DNA of 53,535 bases from Caballeronia glebae (GTDB taxonomy: Bacteria; Pseudomonadota; Gammaproteobacteria; Burkholderiales; Burkholderiaceae): the NCBI RefSeq assembly GCF_001545035.1, contig NZ_FCOJ02000051.1:1-53535 (forward strand), written 5' to 3'. Within the stretch, counting starts at the first letter, position 1. Each line of letters opens with the position of its first letter. Of this stretch, positions 44,602 through 53,038 are shown in pieces. Below the pieces are notes generated by a model. The model worked only from the letters and a program-made list of their open reading frames with translations. It was not told the DNA's origin and searched no databases. The translations under genes and the position numbers were made by a program.

Positions 44602-46137
44602 TTAGCAAGCAAGCGGCAGCAGTTCATGCACGCGATTGACGGGATACGACGGCAACTTCTCTAGTGTTTCCTTCAGCCATGCATACGGTTCGAAACCGTT
44701 TAAGCGAGCCGTGCCGAGCAATGAATACATGGTGGCCGTCGCACGAGCGCCTCGCGGTGAGCCCGCGAAGGTCCAGTTGACTCTTCCAAGCGCAATCGGC
44801 CGGATTTGCCGTTCTAAAGCGTTGTTGTCCGGTAACAGAACACCGCTCTCTGTGTAGCGAATCAGCGCTTGCCAATGACGTAACGCGTAGCCGAACGCTT
44901 TGGCAAGCGGTGCCTGAGTCGGCAAACCGATGACGTTGCCTTCCAACCATTGACGGAACTGCGCTAATACCGGCAAGGTCTCCGCTTGGCGCGCCGCATA
45001 TTTACGGTCAGGGGTTTGATGGTTGATTCGCGCCTCAATGGCGTATAGCTGGGCGATCCATTGCAGCGCCTGTGCCGCGAGTCCCGGCTTGCTTTGGGTC
45101 TTGGCGATTTCAAAGAACCGACGGCGGCAATGCGCCCAACAACCGACCGCGATGATGTCGCCGGTTTCGTAGAGGGCCTCGTGCCCGCTGTATGCGTCGG
45201 CCTGCAAGTAGCCCTTGTAAGTTTTGAGGTAACCCTGCGGATGCGAGCCCGCGCGCGATTCAGCGAACTCGAACACGACCGCCGGAGGGTGTTCTACCCA
45301 AACGCCGTTCTCCTCGCGTTGGCCCGCACCCAGATAGCCCCATAATCGAGCAGTGCGGGTGGTCTTGCGGCCCTTCTCAAGCAAAGGCAGTGTCGTGTCG
45401 TCGACGTGCATGCGCGGCGCCTGCAACTGCTGCGCACGCAGCGGTGGCAGAAGCGCAGCGAGCAATTCTGCTGCGGCCAGCTTCCATTCGCACAGCGTGG
45501 CCCGCGGCAGGTGAATTCCACGGCGCGCATAGCGCATCTCCTGCCGATTCAACGGCAGATGATCGACGTAGGTGCTCACCAGGATGTTTGCGAGCAGACT
45601 CGCGCTCGCGTTACTCTTGGGCAGCGGCGAGGGCTGAGCGCTCGCCGTCACGATGGTCGACTCGCCATCCTTCTTCGCTGCATACTTAAAGCGGATGTGT
45701 TCGATGACCGTGAGCCTTGACGGCTCGTAATGCAGCGTCTCGCTACGCTCTTCGCCGATGCGCTCAAGCGCGTCGAATGCGGCCTTCTGATCGTCGCTCA
45801 GGTCATATTCGATGCGTGTGCGTGGCAAGTCCTTTGGCAACGCGGGGCGTCCCTTGCGGCTGTGGCCTGTGACTTGAACCTTCGCAGGCTCCGGAGGAAC
45901 GGGCATATCTATGGCGGCGTCAAACAGCTCGGCCTGACCCGCCAGGCGCTCAGAGCTCGCGCCGAAGCGTGCACGATTGAGTTGTGCAATCTGATGCTGA
46001 AGGCTCTCCAGTTGCTCCCATAACACGCACGCGAGCCGGTTCTGTTCGAGTGCAAAGGCTTGCAGAGCCTCGAGCTCCAGTGGCAGATCCCCGGCAGTGA
46101 CGGCGGCGGGCAGCATGTCAACCATGATGCCCAACAT
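44602..46137 (-). CDS. tnpC: IS66 transposase TnpC
   Basis: A 511-residue DDE transposase. It has an N-terminal coiled-coil region (ESLQHQIAQLNRARFGASSERL), a zinc-ribbon-replacement region, then the catalytic core: first Asp in PRMHVDDTTLPLL, second Asp in YLQADAYSGHEALY, and Glu in LPDNNALERQIRP with the following GRVNWTFAGS. The characteristic CWAHCRRRFFE motif lies between. Length is typical of IS66 TnpC and the gene appears intact. Confidence 0.93.
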   Translation of the reverse strand: MLGIMVDMLPAAVTAGDLPLELEALQAFALEQNRLACVLWEQLESLQHQIAQLNRARFGASSERLAGQAELFDAAIDMPVPPEPAKVQVTGHSRKGRPALPKDLPRTRIEYDLSDDQKAAFDALERIGEERSETLHYEPSRLTVIEHIRFKYAAKKDGESTIVTASAQPSPLPKSNASASLLANILVSTYVDHLPLNRQEMRYARRGIHLPRATLCEWKLAAAELLAALLPPLRAQQLQAPRMHVDDTTLPLLEKGRKTTRTARLWGYLGAGQREENGVWVEHPPAVVFEFAESRAGSHPQGYLKTYKGYLQADAYSGHEALYETGDIIAVGCWAHCRRRFFEIAKTQSKPGLAAQALQWIAQLYAIEARINHQTPDRKYAARQAETLPVLAQFRQWLEGNVIGLPTQAPLAKAFGYALRHWQALIRYTESGVLLPDNNALERQIRPIALGRVNWTFAGSPRGARATATMYSLLGTARLNGFEPYAWLKETLEKLPSYPVNRVHELLPLAC

Positions 46138-46187
46138 GCGCGACGTTTACAAGCTTCGTGAGCGCTGCGCGCGATTCCGGGCAGCCC

Positions 46188-46535
46188 TTAAGCCACGCGC
46201 GTCACCGTGACGGCGCGATGAGGCTCGCGCGCCGGAATCTCAATACCTTCGACCCACGCATTGAGTTCCGCGAGCGTGAAGCCGCGTTGTGCCAGCGAGG
46301 CCGGTGATGGGAAATGCCCGTGTTCGAGCCGCTTGTACCAAAGCGCGAAGCCGGTACGGTCCCAATAGAGGCACTTCACCTTCGTGCGGTCACGGCCGAC
46401 GAACACGAACAAGTTGCCCGAAGCCGGCTTCTGTGCAAGCAGGGGTTCGACCAGATACGACAGAGTGTCGATCGACTTGCGCATGTCGACCGGCTCGCGG
46501 CAGATGTAGGCTCGAACGTCAGCGGCGATCAGCAC
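46188..46535 (-). CDS. tnpB: IS66 accessory protein TnpB
   Basis: A 115-residue IS66 Orf2 protein with the signature REPVDMRKSIDTLSYLV, GNLFVFVGRDRTKVKCLYWDRTGFALWYKRLE. Its start overlaps the end of tnpA (46529-46535) and it ends 50 bp before tnpC. Required for IS66 transposition. Its biochemical role is not established. Intact. Confidence 0.93.
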   Translation of the reverse strand: MLIAADVRAYICREPVDMRKSIDTLSYLVEPLLAQKPASGNLFVFVGRDRTKVKCLYWDRTGFALWYKRLEHGHFPSPASLAQRGFTLAELNAWVEGIEIPAREPHRAVTVTRVA

Positions 46536-46948
46536 CGTGCACCGCCAAGCTGGCCAAGCACAAAGCGCACGATGCGCTCCGCATGCACGCCACTCATTTC
46601 GATGCGAACGCCGGCGATCGATAACGTAACGCGATCACGCGTCGGTGATGATGGCGTATCGGCTGACGCAGATGATGGTGTCGCCGCAGGCTCACCTTCG
46701 AGGCGAGCAATGACAAACGCGGCGTCAGCCGTCACAGCCAGCGGACTCATTGCAGGCGTTTCGCCGGCAAACTTCTTGCGCCACAACCCGAAAGTGCTGA
46801 CGGCAAGGCCTTGTTCGCGACAGAAGCGTCGAGTGCCCACGCCGCTCACCTTCCATGCTGCCACCATCTCTCGCCAGAACGCTTCACCCTGGCGAGGGCG
46901 TCGTGCGCGCCTTCGTACAACAGCTCGGCCTACCGCGTCATCGTCCAT
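46529..46948 (-). CDS. tnpA: IS66 DNA-binding protein TnpA
   Basis: About 139 residues from the ATG at 46948, which has GGAGGG eight bases upstream. A helix-turn-helix appears in GEAFWREMVAAWKVSGVGTRRFCREQGLAVSTFGLWRKKF, the standard IS66 Orf1 pattern. The C-terminal strand region (VTLSIAGVRIEMSG) is also typical. It is the first gene of the element and lies close to the IS21 junction. Confidence 0.85.
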   Translation of the reverse strand: MDDDAVGRAVVRRRARRPRQGEAFWREMVAAWKVSGVGTRRFCREQGLAVSTFGLWRKKFAGETPAMSPLAVTADAAFVIARLEGEPAATPSSASADTPSSPTRDRVTLSIAGVRIEMSGVHAERIVRFVLGQLGGARC

Positions 46949-46999
46949 CGCATCACTCCCTCCAGTACGATGGCCAAACCTTCGCATCGTGCATGCGGA

Positions 47000-47693
47000 C
47001 AATCAAGACGGGTTGCGCGGACGGATACTGCGCGACATCGTCCTGCGACGCAACCGGCGGGTCAGCAAAGCGTTTCAGGTAGAGCGGGAGGCCTTGCGTG
47101 CGCTGCCACCTCGTCGCACTACCGACTACACGGAGGAAGACGCGCTGGTGACCCGCAACGGTACCTTTACCGTACGCAACATCCTCTACAGCGCGCCTTC
47201 GCGCCTGATTGGTCACCGTCTGAAGGTGCGGCTCTATCGGGACCGACTCGAGTGTTTCGTGGCCGGTACACAGGTTCTAGAGGTGCCACGAGGTCAACGC
47301 GATCCGGGAACCAGCCGGGGTCGTGTAATCGACTATCGACACTTCATCGAGAATTTGCGGCGCAAACCGCAGGCGTTCGCCGGTTATCAATTCCGCGACG
47401 CGCTGTTTCCGCGCGAAGCCTATCGCCAGACTTGGGACGAACTGAGCCTGCGTCTGCCTCAGCGCCAAGCTTGCAAGACCATGGTCACGCTGCTCGATCT
47501 GGCTGCGCGCGACGGCGTCGAGGCTGTGCTGGCAAGCCGGCTTGAACAGATCCTGGCTGCCGGCGAGCTGCCCGATCCTATCGCCTTGCGCTCTGAACTG
47601 GCGCCGCCGGAACCGTCATGGCCGCAGGTGGTGGTACAGATTCCGGATAGCCGCCTGTACGATTCACTGCTCGCCAGGCAGGTGGCAGCATGA
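47000..47693 (+). pseudogene. istA: IS21-family IstA transposase, 5'-truncated
   Basis: The plus strand carries only the C-terminal part of IstA: RRVSKAFQVEREALRALPPR, NGTFTVRNILYSAPSRLIGHRLKVRLYRDRLECF and a helical tail ending LLARQVAA. The helix-turn-helix and DDE core are missing. The open frame extends upstream to 46314, but that portion is antisense to tnpA/tnpB and not IstA-like. The homologous part begins around 47000-47050. The stop overlaps the istB start as ATGA. Confidence 0.85.
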
Positions 47694-48514
47694 ACGTGCC
47701 CGTCACCGACCCCGCACGCCTGAGCCTGATGCTCGGCGAATTGCGCTTGCCGATGATCACCCGGCTGTGGCCCGAGTTCGCCGAGCGCGCCGATAAGGAA
47801 GGCTGGCCTGCGACACGATTGCTGTCGGCGCTGGTTGAACACGAACTGGCGGACCGCTCGCGCCGGCGCATCGAGCGCCATCGTACCGAGTCTCATCTGC
47901 CACTTGGCAAGACGTTGGAGTGCTTCGACTTCAGCATGGTGCCGATGCTATCGAAGCCTCATCTGCAAGCGCTCGCGGCAGGTGATGCGTGGCTCGAGAA
48001 AGGTGCCAATTTGCTGCTCTTCGGGCCGCCGGGGGCCGGCAAGTCGCACGCAGCGGCCGGGCTCGGACATGCGCTGATCGATGCCGGCTATCGGGTGTTC
48101 TTTACGCGCGCTGACGAACTTGTGCAACGTCTGCAGCTCGCCCGACAAAGCCTGCAACTGACATCGGCGATCAACAAGCTCGATCGCTTTGACCTGTTGA
48201 TCGTCGACGACATCTCCTACGTGCGCAAAGACCAAGCCGAAACCAGCGTCCTATTCGAACTCATCGCGCAACGGTATGAGCACCGGTCGATTCTGATCAC
48301 CGCGAATCAGCCGTTCTCCGAGTGGAACTCCGTGTTCCCAGATCCCGCGATGACCATCGCGGCCATCGACCGGCTGGTGCACCACGCTACCGTGTTCGAA
48401 CTGAACGTCGAGAGCTACCGTCGCCGGACTGCACAGGCAAACGCATTCGAGCGCGACAACTATGTGTCGCCACCTGACGCTCAACGACAACTATCGGACA
48501 ACCCGTTCGACTAA
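47690..48514 (+). CDS. istB: IS21-family helper ATPase IstB
   Basis: A 274-residue AAA+ ATPase that assists IstA in target selection. Walker A is GPPGAGKSHAA, Walker B LLIVDDISYV, and sensor-like ILITANQPFSEW follows. The N-terminal helical domain (LMLGELRLPMITRLW) and the C-terminal YRRRTAQANA are typical. It appears intact but its IstA partner is truncated, so the element is unlikely to move alone. Confidence 0.93.
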   Translation: MNVPVTDPARLSLMLGELRLPMITRLWPEFAERADKEGWPATRLLSALVEHELADRSRRRIERHRTESHLPLGKTLECFDFSMVPMLSKPHLQALAAGDAWLEKGANLLLFGPPGAGKSHAAAGLGHALIDAGYRVFFTRADELVQRLQLARQSLQLTSAINKLDRFDLLIVDDISYVRKDQAETSVLFELIAQRYEHRSILITANQPFSEWNSVFPDPAMTIAAIDRLVHHATVFELNVESYRRRTAQANAFERDNYVSPPDAQRQLSDNPFD

Positions 48515-48637
48515 CGACAACTACCAGCGACAACTACGCCGACGCCGGTAGCAAAAAACTTGAGGCAACGGCTTGGGAGCGACAACTATGACTTAGCAAC
48601 AGAAGAAACTACCCTTCAACCGGCCAGAATAGTTGTC
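48486..48637. repeat. Repeated GACAACTA(T/C) sites at the IS21 end
   Basis: The motif occurs as direct copies at 48486, 48516, 48529 and 48581 and as an inverted copy at 48629-48637 (ATAGTTGTC). Multiple terminal repeats are characteristic of IS21-family ends, where they serve as transposase-binding sites. Spacing is irregular, and a different repeat lies between the third and fourth copies. Confidence 0.75.
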
Positions 48638-48706
48638 GCCGGGCGGCGCATTGACTCAGGTTTTTTGTTACCGAGCTAGGCTCGTTGCCTCAAGTATTTT
48701 GCTACC
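48547..48706. repeat. Inverted and direct copies of a TGCCTCA...GCTACC terminal repeat
   Basis: A roughly 21-bp unit with conserved ends (tgcctcaagtattttgctac) occurs directly at 48686-48706, as a diverged direct copy at 48652-48672, and inverted at 48547-48567 with one difference from the first. A further inverted, diverged copy (GTAACA to TGAGGCA) is at 50322-50342 beyond the downstream transposase gene. These look like binding sites of the element at 48684-50344. Confidence 0.75.
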
Positions 48707-48732
48707 TGTCAGACGGCTGGCGGGGGCGACTT

Positions 48733-50325
48733 ATGACGAGGCGGCTCAGCATGACAACGAGACGGGAATTGACTGAGGCAGTTGGAGAGCGTTACCGCCG
48801 CTCCGACCGGGACGGCAAGCGCCAGATCTTGGACGAATTCGTGGAATTGACGGGCTATCATCGTAAACACGCAATCCGAGTGTTGTGCCGAGAGCCGCAG
48901 CCGCCGAAGGCAAAGCCAGGCCCGCAGCGTCGCTATGACGATGACGTTCGTGCCGCGCTGATCACGCTATGGGAGGCTGCTGACCGAATTTGCGGCAAAC
49001 GCCTGAAGGCGCTCATCCCGACGCTGATTGACTCGATGACACGGCATGGTCATCTGTCGCTGCCGAAGGACCTACGTCAGCGGCTCACGCAGATTAGCGC
49101 CGCGACCATTGATCGGCTGCTGCGGGATGTGCGCGAGCAAGCCCTCAGCGGCCAGCGCCGGCGAGCTGGCGGAATCGGCAATGCGATTCGCCGCGCGGTG
49201 CCGATCAGGACCTTCACTGACTGGAACGACCCGCTACCCGGTTATCTCGAGGTGGATTTCGTTGAGCATTGCGGTGGTACAAAGATCGACGGCGACTTTG
49301 TACACAGCTTCGTGATGACGGATATCGCAACGGGTTGGACCGAGTGCCTCGCTATGCCGTTTCGCAGCGGCGCGTTCGTTCTTGAGCACATCGAGCAGGT
49401 GAGCGCTGCCTTACCGTTTCCGTTGCGTGGTCTGGACTGCGATAACGATAGCGCCTTCATGAACGCGGCTGTCTTCGACTTCTGCAAGGCAACGGGTATC
49501 GAGCTGACGCGCTCGCGTGCCTATAAGAAGAACGATCAAGCGTGGGTCGAGCAAAAAAATGGCGCCATCGTCCGCCGCCTTGTGGGCTACGGCAGGCTAC
49601 GAGGTCTTGAAGCCACAAAAACGCTTGCCTCTCTTTATCAAGTGTCACGGCTGTACATCAACTTCTTCCAGCCGTCATTCAAACTGAAATCGAAGACTCG
49701 TCACGGCGCCAAGGTGACGAAGCGCTATGAAGCTCCGTTGACGCCGCTTGAGCGAGTCTTGCGGTCCCCATCTATTCCCGAGGCGACCAAACGTAGCCTT
49801 CGCGCGCGGTTTCGTAGGCTCGATCCATTGGATCTGCTGCATCGAATTCGCGAAGCACAACAGCGCGTTGCACAAAGCAGTGCTTCTGGCGGTCTGCCGG
49901 CGCCGACGAAGACAGCAACTGAGGTCCCGCTCTCCGACTTCCTGTCGAGTCTTGGGACAGCGTGGCAGACCGGCGAGATTCGACCGACGCATCACCGCAA
50001 AGCGCGCGTCCCACATGACTGGCGTACCCGCGAAGATCCGTTCGAACATACCTGGCCGAAGATACAGGGGTGGCTCGAAACCGAGCCCGGCATTACGGCA
50101 AAGCAGCTATACGAGCGCCTCACCGCGATGGCTCCCACCCTGTATTCCGGCGCTCAACTGCGCACCCTGCAGCGCCGGGTGAAAGTGTGGCGATCGGATC
50201 GAGCGAGGGAGCTGGTGACCCGGATACTCAGCGGCGCCTACACCGAAGTGGTGAGGGCTGGCGCTGCTACGCAGCGCCAGCCCTCACCAACAAACGATTC
50301 GTCGGTGACAATTAGCCGGGAGTAA
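48733..50325 (+). CDS. Integrase-core transposase
   Basis: About 530 residues from the ATG at 48733 (GGGGGCG upstream). An ATG at 48751 is also possible. The N-terminal region (RQILDEFVELTGYHRKHAIRVL) is a helix-turn-helix. The rve core has first Asp in YLEVDFVEHCGG, second Asp in LDCDNDSAFMN, and Glu in KNDQAWVEQKNGAIVRR. The C-terminal half is basic and ends after a segment whose DNA forms a long hairpin. The gene appears intact, so the element may be active. Confidence 0.87.
   Translation: MTRRLSMTTRRELTEAVGERYRRSDRDGKRQILDEFVELTGYHRKHAIRVLCREPQPPKAKPGPQRRYDDDVRAALITLWEAADRICGKRLKALIPTLIDSMTRHGHLSLPKDLRQRLTQISAATIDRLLRDVREQALSGQRRRAGGIGNAIRRAVPIRTFTDWNDPLPGYLEVDFVEHCGGTKIDGDFVHSFVMTDIATGWTECLAMPFRSGAFVLEHIEQVSAALPFPLRGLDCDNDSAFMNAAVFDFCKATGIELTRSRAYKKNDQAWVEQKNGAIVRRLVGYGRLRGLEATKTLASLYQVSRLYINFFQPSFKLKSKTRHGAKVTKRYEAPLTPLERVLRSPSIPEATKRSLRARFRRLDPLDLLHRIREAQQRVAQSSASGGLPAPTKTATEVPLSDFLSSLGTAWQTGEIRPTHHRKARVPHDWRTREDPFEHTWPKIQGWLETEPGITAKQLYERLTAMAPTLYSGAQLRTLQRRVKVWRSDRARELVTRILSGAYTEVVRAGAATQRQPSPTNDSSVTISRE
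50249..50289. repeat. Perfect 19-bp-arm hairpin at the 3' end of the transposase gene
   Basis: The arms tggtgagggctggcgctgc and its exact complement flank a 3-base loop (tac). The structure lies inside the coding region, about 36 bp before the stop and 50 bp before the right terminal repeat. It could protect against read-through transcription, act as a transcript-level block, or be a recombination substrate. Confidence 0.93.
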
Positions 50326-50344
50326 CATCATCCCGTGAGGCAAC

Positions 50345-51034
50345 ACGGGCGGCCACAGTAGTTGACGCCATACAGCGGAGGTTGTCCCGGTAGCAATCGG
50401 GCCGTGCAGGGCCTCTTGGCGAGGCTTCTGAACGACGTATGAGAAAAAGCTGGGAGAAAAACGCGGTCATTCTGGGATACGAGCGCTATCCGGATAGCGT
50501 TGGTCGCCGGGTTGAGCAGAAGGAGGGTATCCAAGATTCGCATGCTCGACATCGAAGATCGTTGTCTCCGTCACGTAGATAGTCGTCGATACGACGACGC
50601 GCGAGGCGCAGGATGGAGCCGCTGCTGTTGATCCCACACATGCAATTTTCGTTGTTCGGTGTAGCCAGTTCCGGCAAGCGATTTTCGGGTTCTGCCATGT
50701 ATGAGCGCGCGCGCCAACACTGCAGACAAGCTGGAACGAAACCAACAAGAAGCAGCACCGTCATTCTGCTACGGGGCCGTTCTACGCGCTAACTTACGCA
50801 GGGCAGTGCAGATCAATGAAAGGAAGCGTGCCTTGGCGGGCTATGGGAGAGGGTGCAATCCATCATGATCACTGGACTGCTGCGGATCGAACGCGCGTCT
50901 CGCCCGCGTGAGCGCTCGCACGAGGAAGGGACGGCCCTACAGACAATGACCGTGCATGCTGCAAGGCGCCGACCAAGCTCGGTCGACGCTCTGCTCAGTA
51001 ATCATGCAGCCGAGATCATTGTCGCTAGCCCCTA
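50345..51034. other. About 690 bp between the transposon and the recombinase gene
   Basis: No gene is assigned with confidence. A minus-strand frame at 50486-50764 has some protein-like features: a hydrophobic start (TVLLLVGFVPACLQC), then AEPENRLPELATPNNENCMCG with several cysteines. No family is recognised. A 16-bp perfect palindrome (cgctatccggatagcg) lies at 50484-50499. The last part adjoins the 3' end of the recombinase gene. Confidence 0.4.
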
Positions 51035-52363
51035 TTAGCTTGGCCGATCGTCAAGCAGTGACAACTGCCCGGGCACCGGATTGTCACAGGACGCGTTAGC
51101 AGGTTCGATCGCAAACGCGTCGTCATGAAACGCTTCAATTGATCGTGGATCCACGGCAGGGGAATCCCCCGATGAAGCGACTTGCGAAGGCCCGCACTTG
51201 GCGAGGAGGCGATAAAGCGCTTGCCTCGATATCTTTAAGTTCTTCGCGGCTTCAGATTTGACGCCGTTTGCGGCATTAAGGGCGGCGATCACATGTTCGG
51301 GTGTGATCACGGGTCGCGATAGTCGCTCGGCCGTGGCAAAGGTCGAGATATACGCCGTCGCCTTTCCTGCGAGGCTATGTCCTGCGGCTTCGACCAACTG
51401 TTGCATGGCCCTTTGATGAAGCTCCGGGTCCGGCCGGTGGTCGGCCCGCTTGATGGGTGCCGGTACGCCGGTAATTTGCTCGTACATTCTCTGAAGGTAC
51501 GCATGGCGCAACCCATGCACCGTGACGCCTAAGCCGCCGCGGGTGATGCCCTCCTTCTGCAGGACGTGGTAGAAATGGCGATACCACTTTTTCAGGGACC
51601 ACGGCTCTGGAATCATCGACCCCGTGCGTGGGTTGGCGAGCCTTGCAGCGCGGATCAGGACTTCATACTGCCATTCGGCGTCGATCGGCACGAGCCGGGG
51701 CCTTCCACCCTTGGTGCCGTCGATAACATGCAGGTGGCCTGAAACGCGCAGACACTGCAGGGGACGCAGCAGCATGCTTTCCTGCGCACGCAGCCCGAAG
51801 GTGGCCTGCAACTCGACCTGGATTGCGACCCAGCGATCGCGCTCGCAAAGTCGGGAGATCACATTATTGACGTCGACGCTGGCGGCTTCCCAAGATTTAT
51901 CTTCCTGAGCCACATAGTAGCGGCGGTATCCGTCCGGCCGCTTGATGTAGTCATCGACGGTCCCCACGAGTTGATGCTTTTTCATCCATGCGGCGAGCGT
52001 GCGCCAATAGGTCAGCTTGTTTTCGACGGTGCCCGGCGCCTGTTCCTTCTCGGTAACCCAAAGCTTAACCAGATAGGCGATATGTTTTTCCGAGAGGTTC
52101 CACGGCGACTGAAGCGCAAAGCCGCCCTTTCGTAGTTCGCGTAAGCCCGCGATGAGATGTCGCACGCGGTATGTCTGCGTTTTGATGGAGATTGCGTTCG
52201 AGGTCACACGCGTCTTGCTGTGTGCTTTGGATAGGTGGTGCTGAAAGAGTTCGGCGAGTTCTTTCGTGAGCCGCTGTGGCAGCCCAGAGTTGTCCAACAG
52301 CGTCGAGAAGTTGAGTTGGATTTTCACGGCTTTGATCTGAAAGGCGACGTTCTCACCTATCAA
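51035..52363 (-). CDS. Tyrosine recombinase with C-terminal Fis-like helix-turn-helix
   Basis: A 442-residue integrase. An N-terminal SAM-like DNA-binding domain (SIKTQTYRVRHLIAGLRELRKGGFAL) precedes the catalytic domain: Arg in TFGLRAQESMLL, Lys in IDGTKGGRPRLV, H-x-x-R in VHGLRHAYLQRM, His in AAGHSLAG and the nucleophile Tyr in KATAYISTF. Beyond the normal end (about 350) is an extra domain, ITPEHVIAALNAANGVKSEAAKNLKISRQALYRLLAKCG, that reads as a Fis-type HTH, then an acidic tail. It may integrate a genomic island. It stands at the edge of the mobile block. Confidence 0.87.
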   Translation of the reverse strand: MIGENVAFQIKAVKIQLNFSTLLDNSGLPQRLTKELAELFQHHLSKAHSKTRVTSNAISIKTQTYRVRHLIAGLRELRKGGFALQSPWNLSEKHIAYLVKLWVTEKEQAPGTVENKLTYWRTLAAWMKKHQLVGTVDDYIKRPDGYRRYYVAQEDKSWEAASVDVNNVISRLCERDRWVAIQVELQATFGLRAQESMLLRPLQCLRVSGHLHVIDGTKGGRPRLVPIDAEWQYEVLIRAARLANPRTGSMIPEPWSLKKWYRHFYHVLQKEGITRGGLGVTVHGLRHAYLQRMYEQITGVPAPIKRADHRPDPELHQRAMQQLVEAAGHSLAGKATAYISTFATAERLSRPVITPEHVIAALNAANGVKSEAAKNLKISRQALYRLLAKCGPSQVASSGDSPAVDPRSIEAFHDDAFAIEPANASCDNPVPGQLSLLDDRPS

Positions 52364-53038
52364 AAGAACGTCCCGGGGTGGTTGGAATACTGCACGCTTT
52401 GCTTTCCGGGATCTTAGAGATCAGATTTTCGATTCACCCGGCTCAGGGAAGCACTGCGACCTGATGATCCATACTCCGGACGAATCCGAAGCACGGCTAC
52501 TTGACCGCAGGCATGGCCTGTCGAGCCAAGCAATTCTTGTTGCGCATTTTGTTTTCGGCTGCGCAGGCCGACAGAAAAGGATGAAGAAATCCGCACCTAT
52601 GGTGCAAGTGATTTCCCGTCTCGAGAGCTTGCTCATCGCGATCGCCTCGATATGGGACCGCGTGAGTCAGGCTTGGCGTGATTGCCGGAGACGAAAGGAA
52701 AGTAGACGTTCGCACTGTCCGTGCGAGGTTGTTCTCAGTCGATGAGGTTTTGCGTATTGTTGAAAAGGCTAGCGTTCATGCGGTTCTTGTAGAACTCAGT
52801 TTCCGCAAGACACGGCCAGCTTGGTAGGCAGCAAAGCTGCCGTCCAAGATGATTGCGCGCATTGAGCGCGAGGCTTGGTACAAACGGAGTGCGCTGCACT
52901 CGGGTCGATGCGTCGACGACGCGGATAGGTAGATAGGATATTAGGGCCTTCGGAGCGCGAAGTTCGATGGAAAGCTCGCGATTTCAATGTGCCTTTTCCG
53001 ATAGCACCTTTCAACACCCGTACAGATGAAGCCTCGGC
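52364..53038. other. About 675 bp upstream of the recombinase gene, no clear gene
   Basis: Short frames occur on both strands, for example 52464-52745 plus, but none is recognisable. The promoter of the recombinase gene must be here. Because integrases often lie beside their attachment site, this stretch is also where an att site or island boundary would be expected. No tRNA gene fragment was recognised. Confidence 0.4.

Larger units (their letters stand above)
44099..46965 (-). mobile_element. IS66-family element with an additional fourth gene
   Basis: The minus strand carries tnpA, tnpB and tnpC in the standard IS66 order, followed by a 162-codon extra gene whose start lies 15 bp from the tnpC stop. 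The limits given are those of coding content plus leader. True ends are uncertain. On the high-coordinate side the element abuts a 5'-truncated IS21 istA gene within about 50 bp, so either the IS66 inserted there or one element was deleted into the other. Confidence 0.75.
48684..50344 (+). mobile_element. DDE-integrase-type insertion sequence (ISNCY-like)
   Basis: GTTGCCTCA at 48684-48692 and its inverted partner TGAGGCAAC at 50336-50344 flank a single transposase gene, giving an element of about 1.66 kb. Internal parts of the ends also match loosely. No target duplication could be recognised. Family placement is tentative. Confidence 0.6.

Noticed and set aside
46314..47000. Upstream part of the long plus-strand frame ending in IstA
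   Set aside because: This portion is antisense to tnpA and tnpB and lacks IstA features. Only the part after about 47000 is transposase-like.
48481..48706. Short repeats as a possible CRISPR array
   Set aside because: Units are short, irregularly spaced and partly inverted, and sit at IS ends. No regular spacers and no cas genes are present.
50853..51038. 61-codon plus-strand frame before the recombinase stop
   Set aside because: No domain, weak start context, and overlaps the recombinase 3' end.
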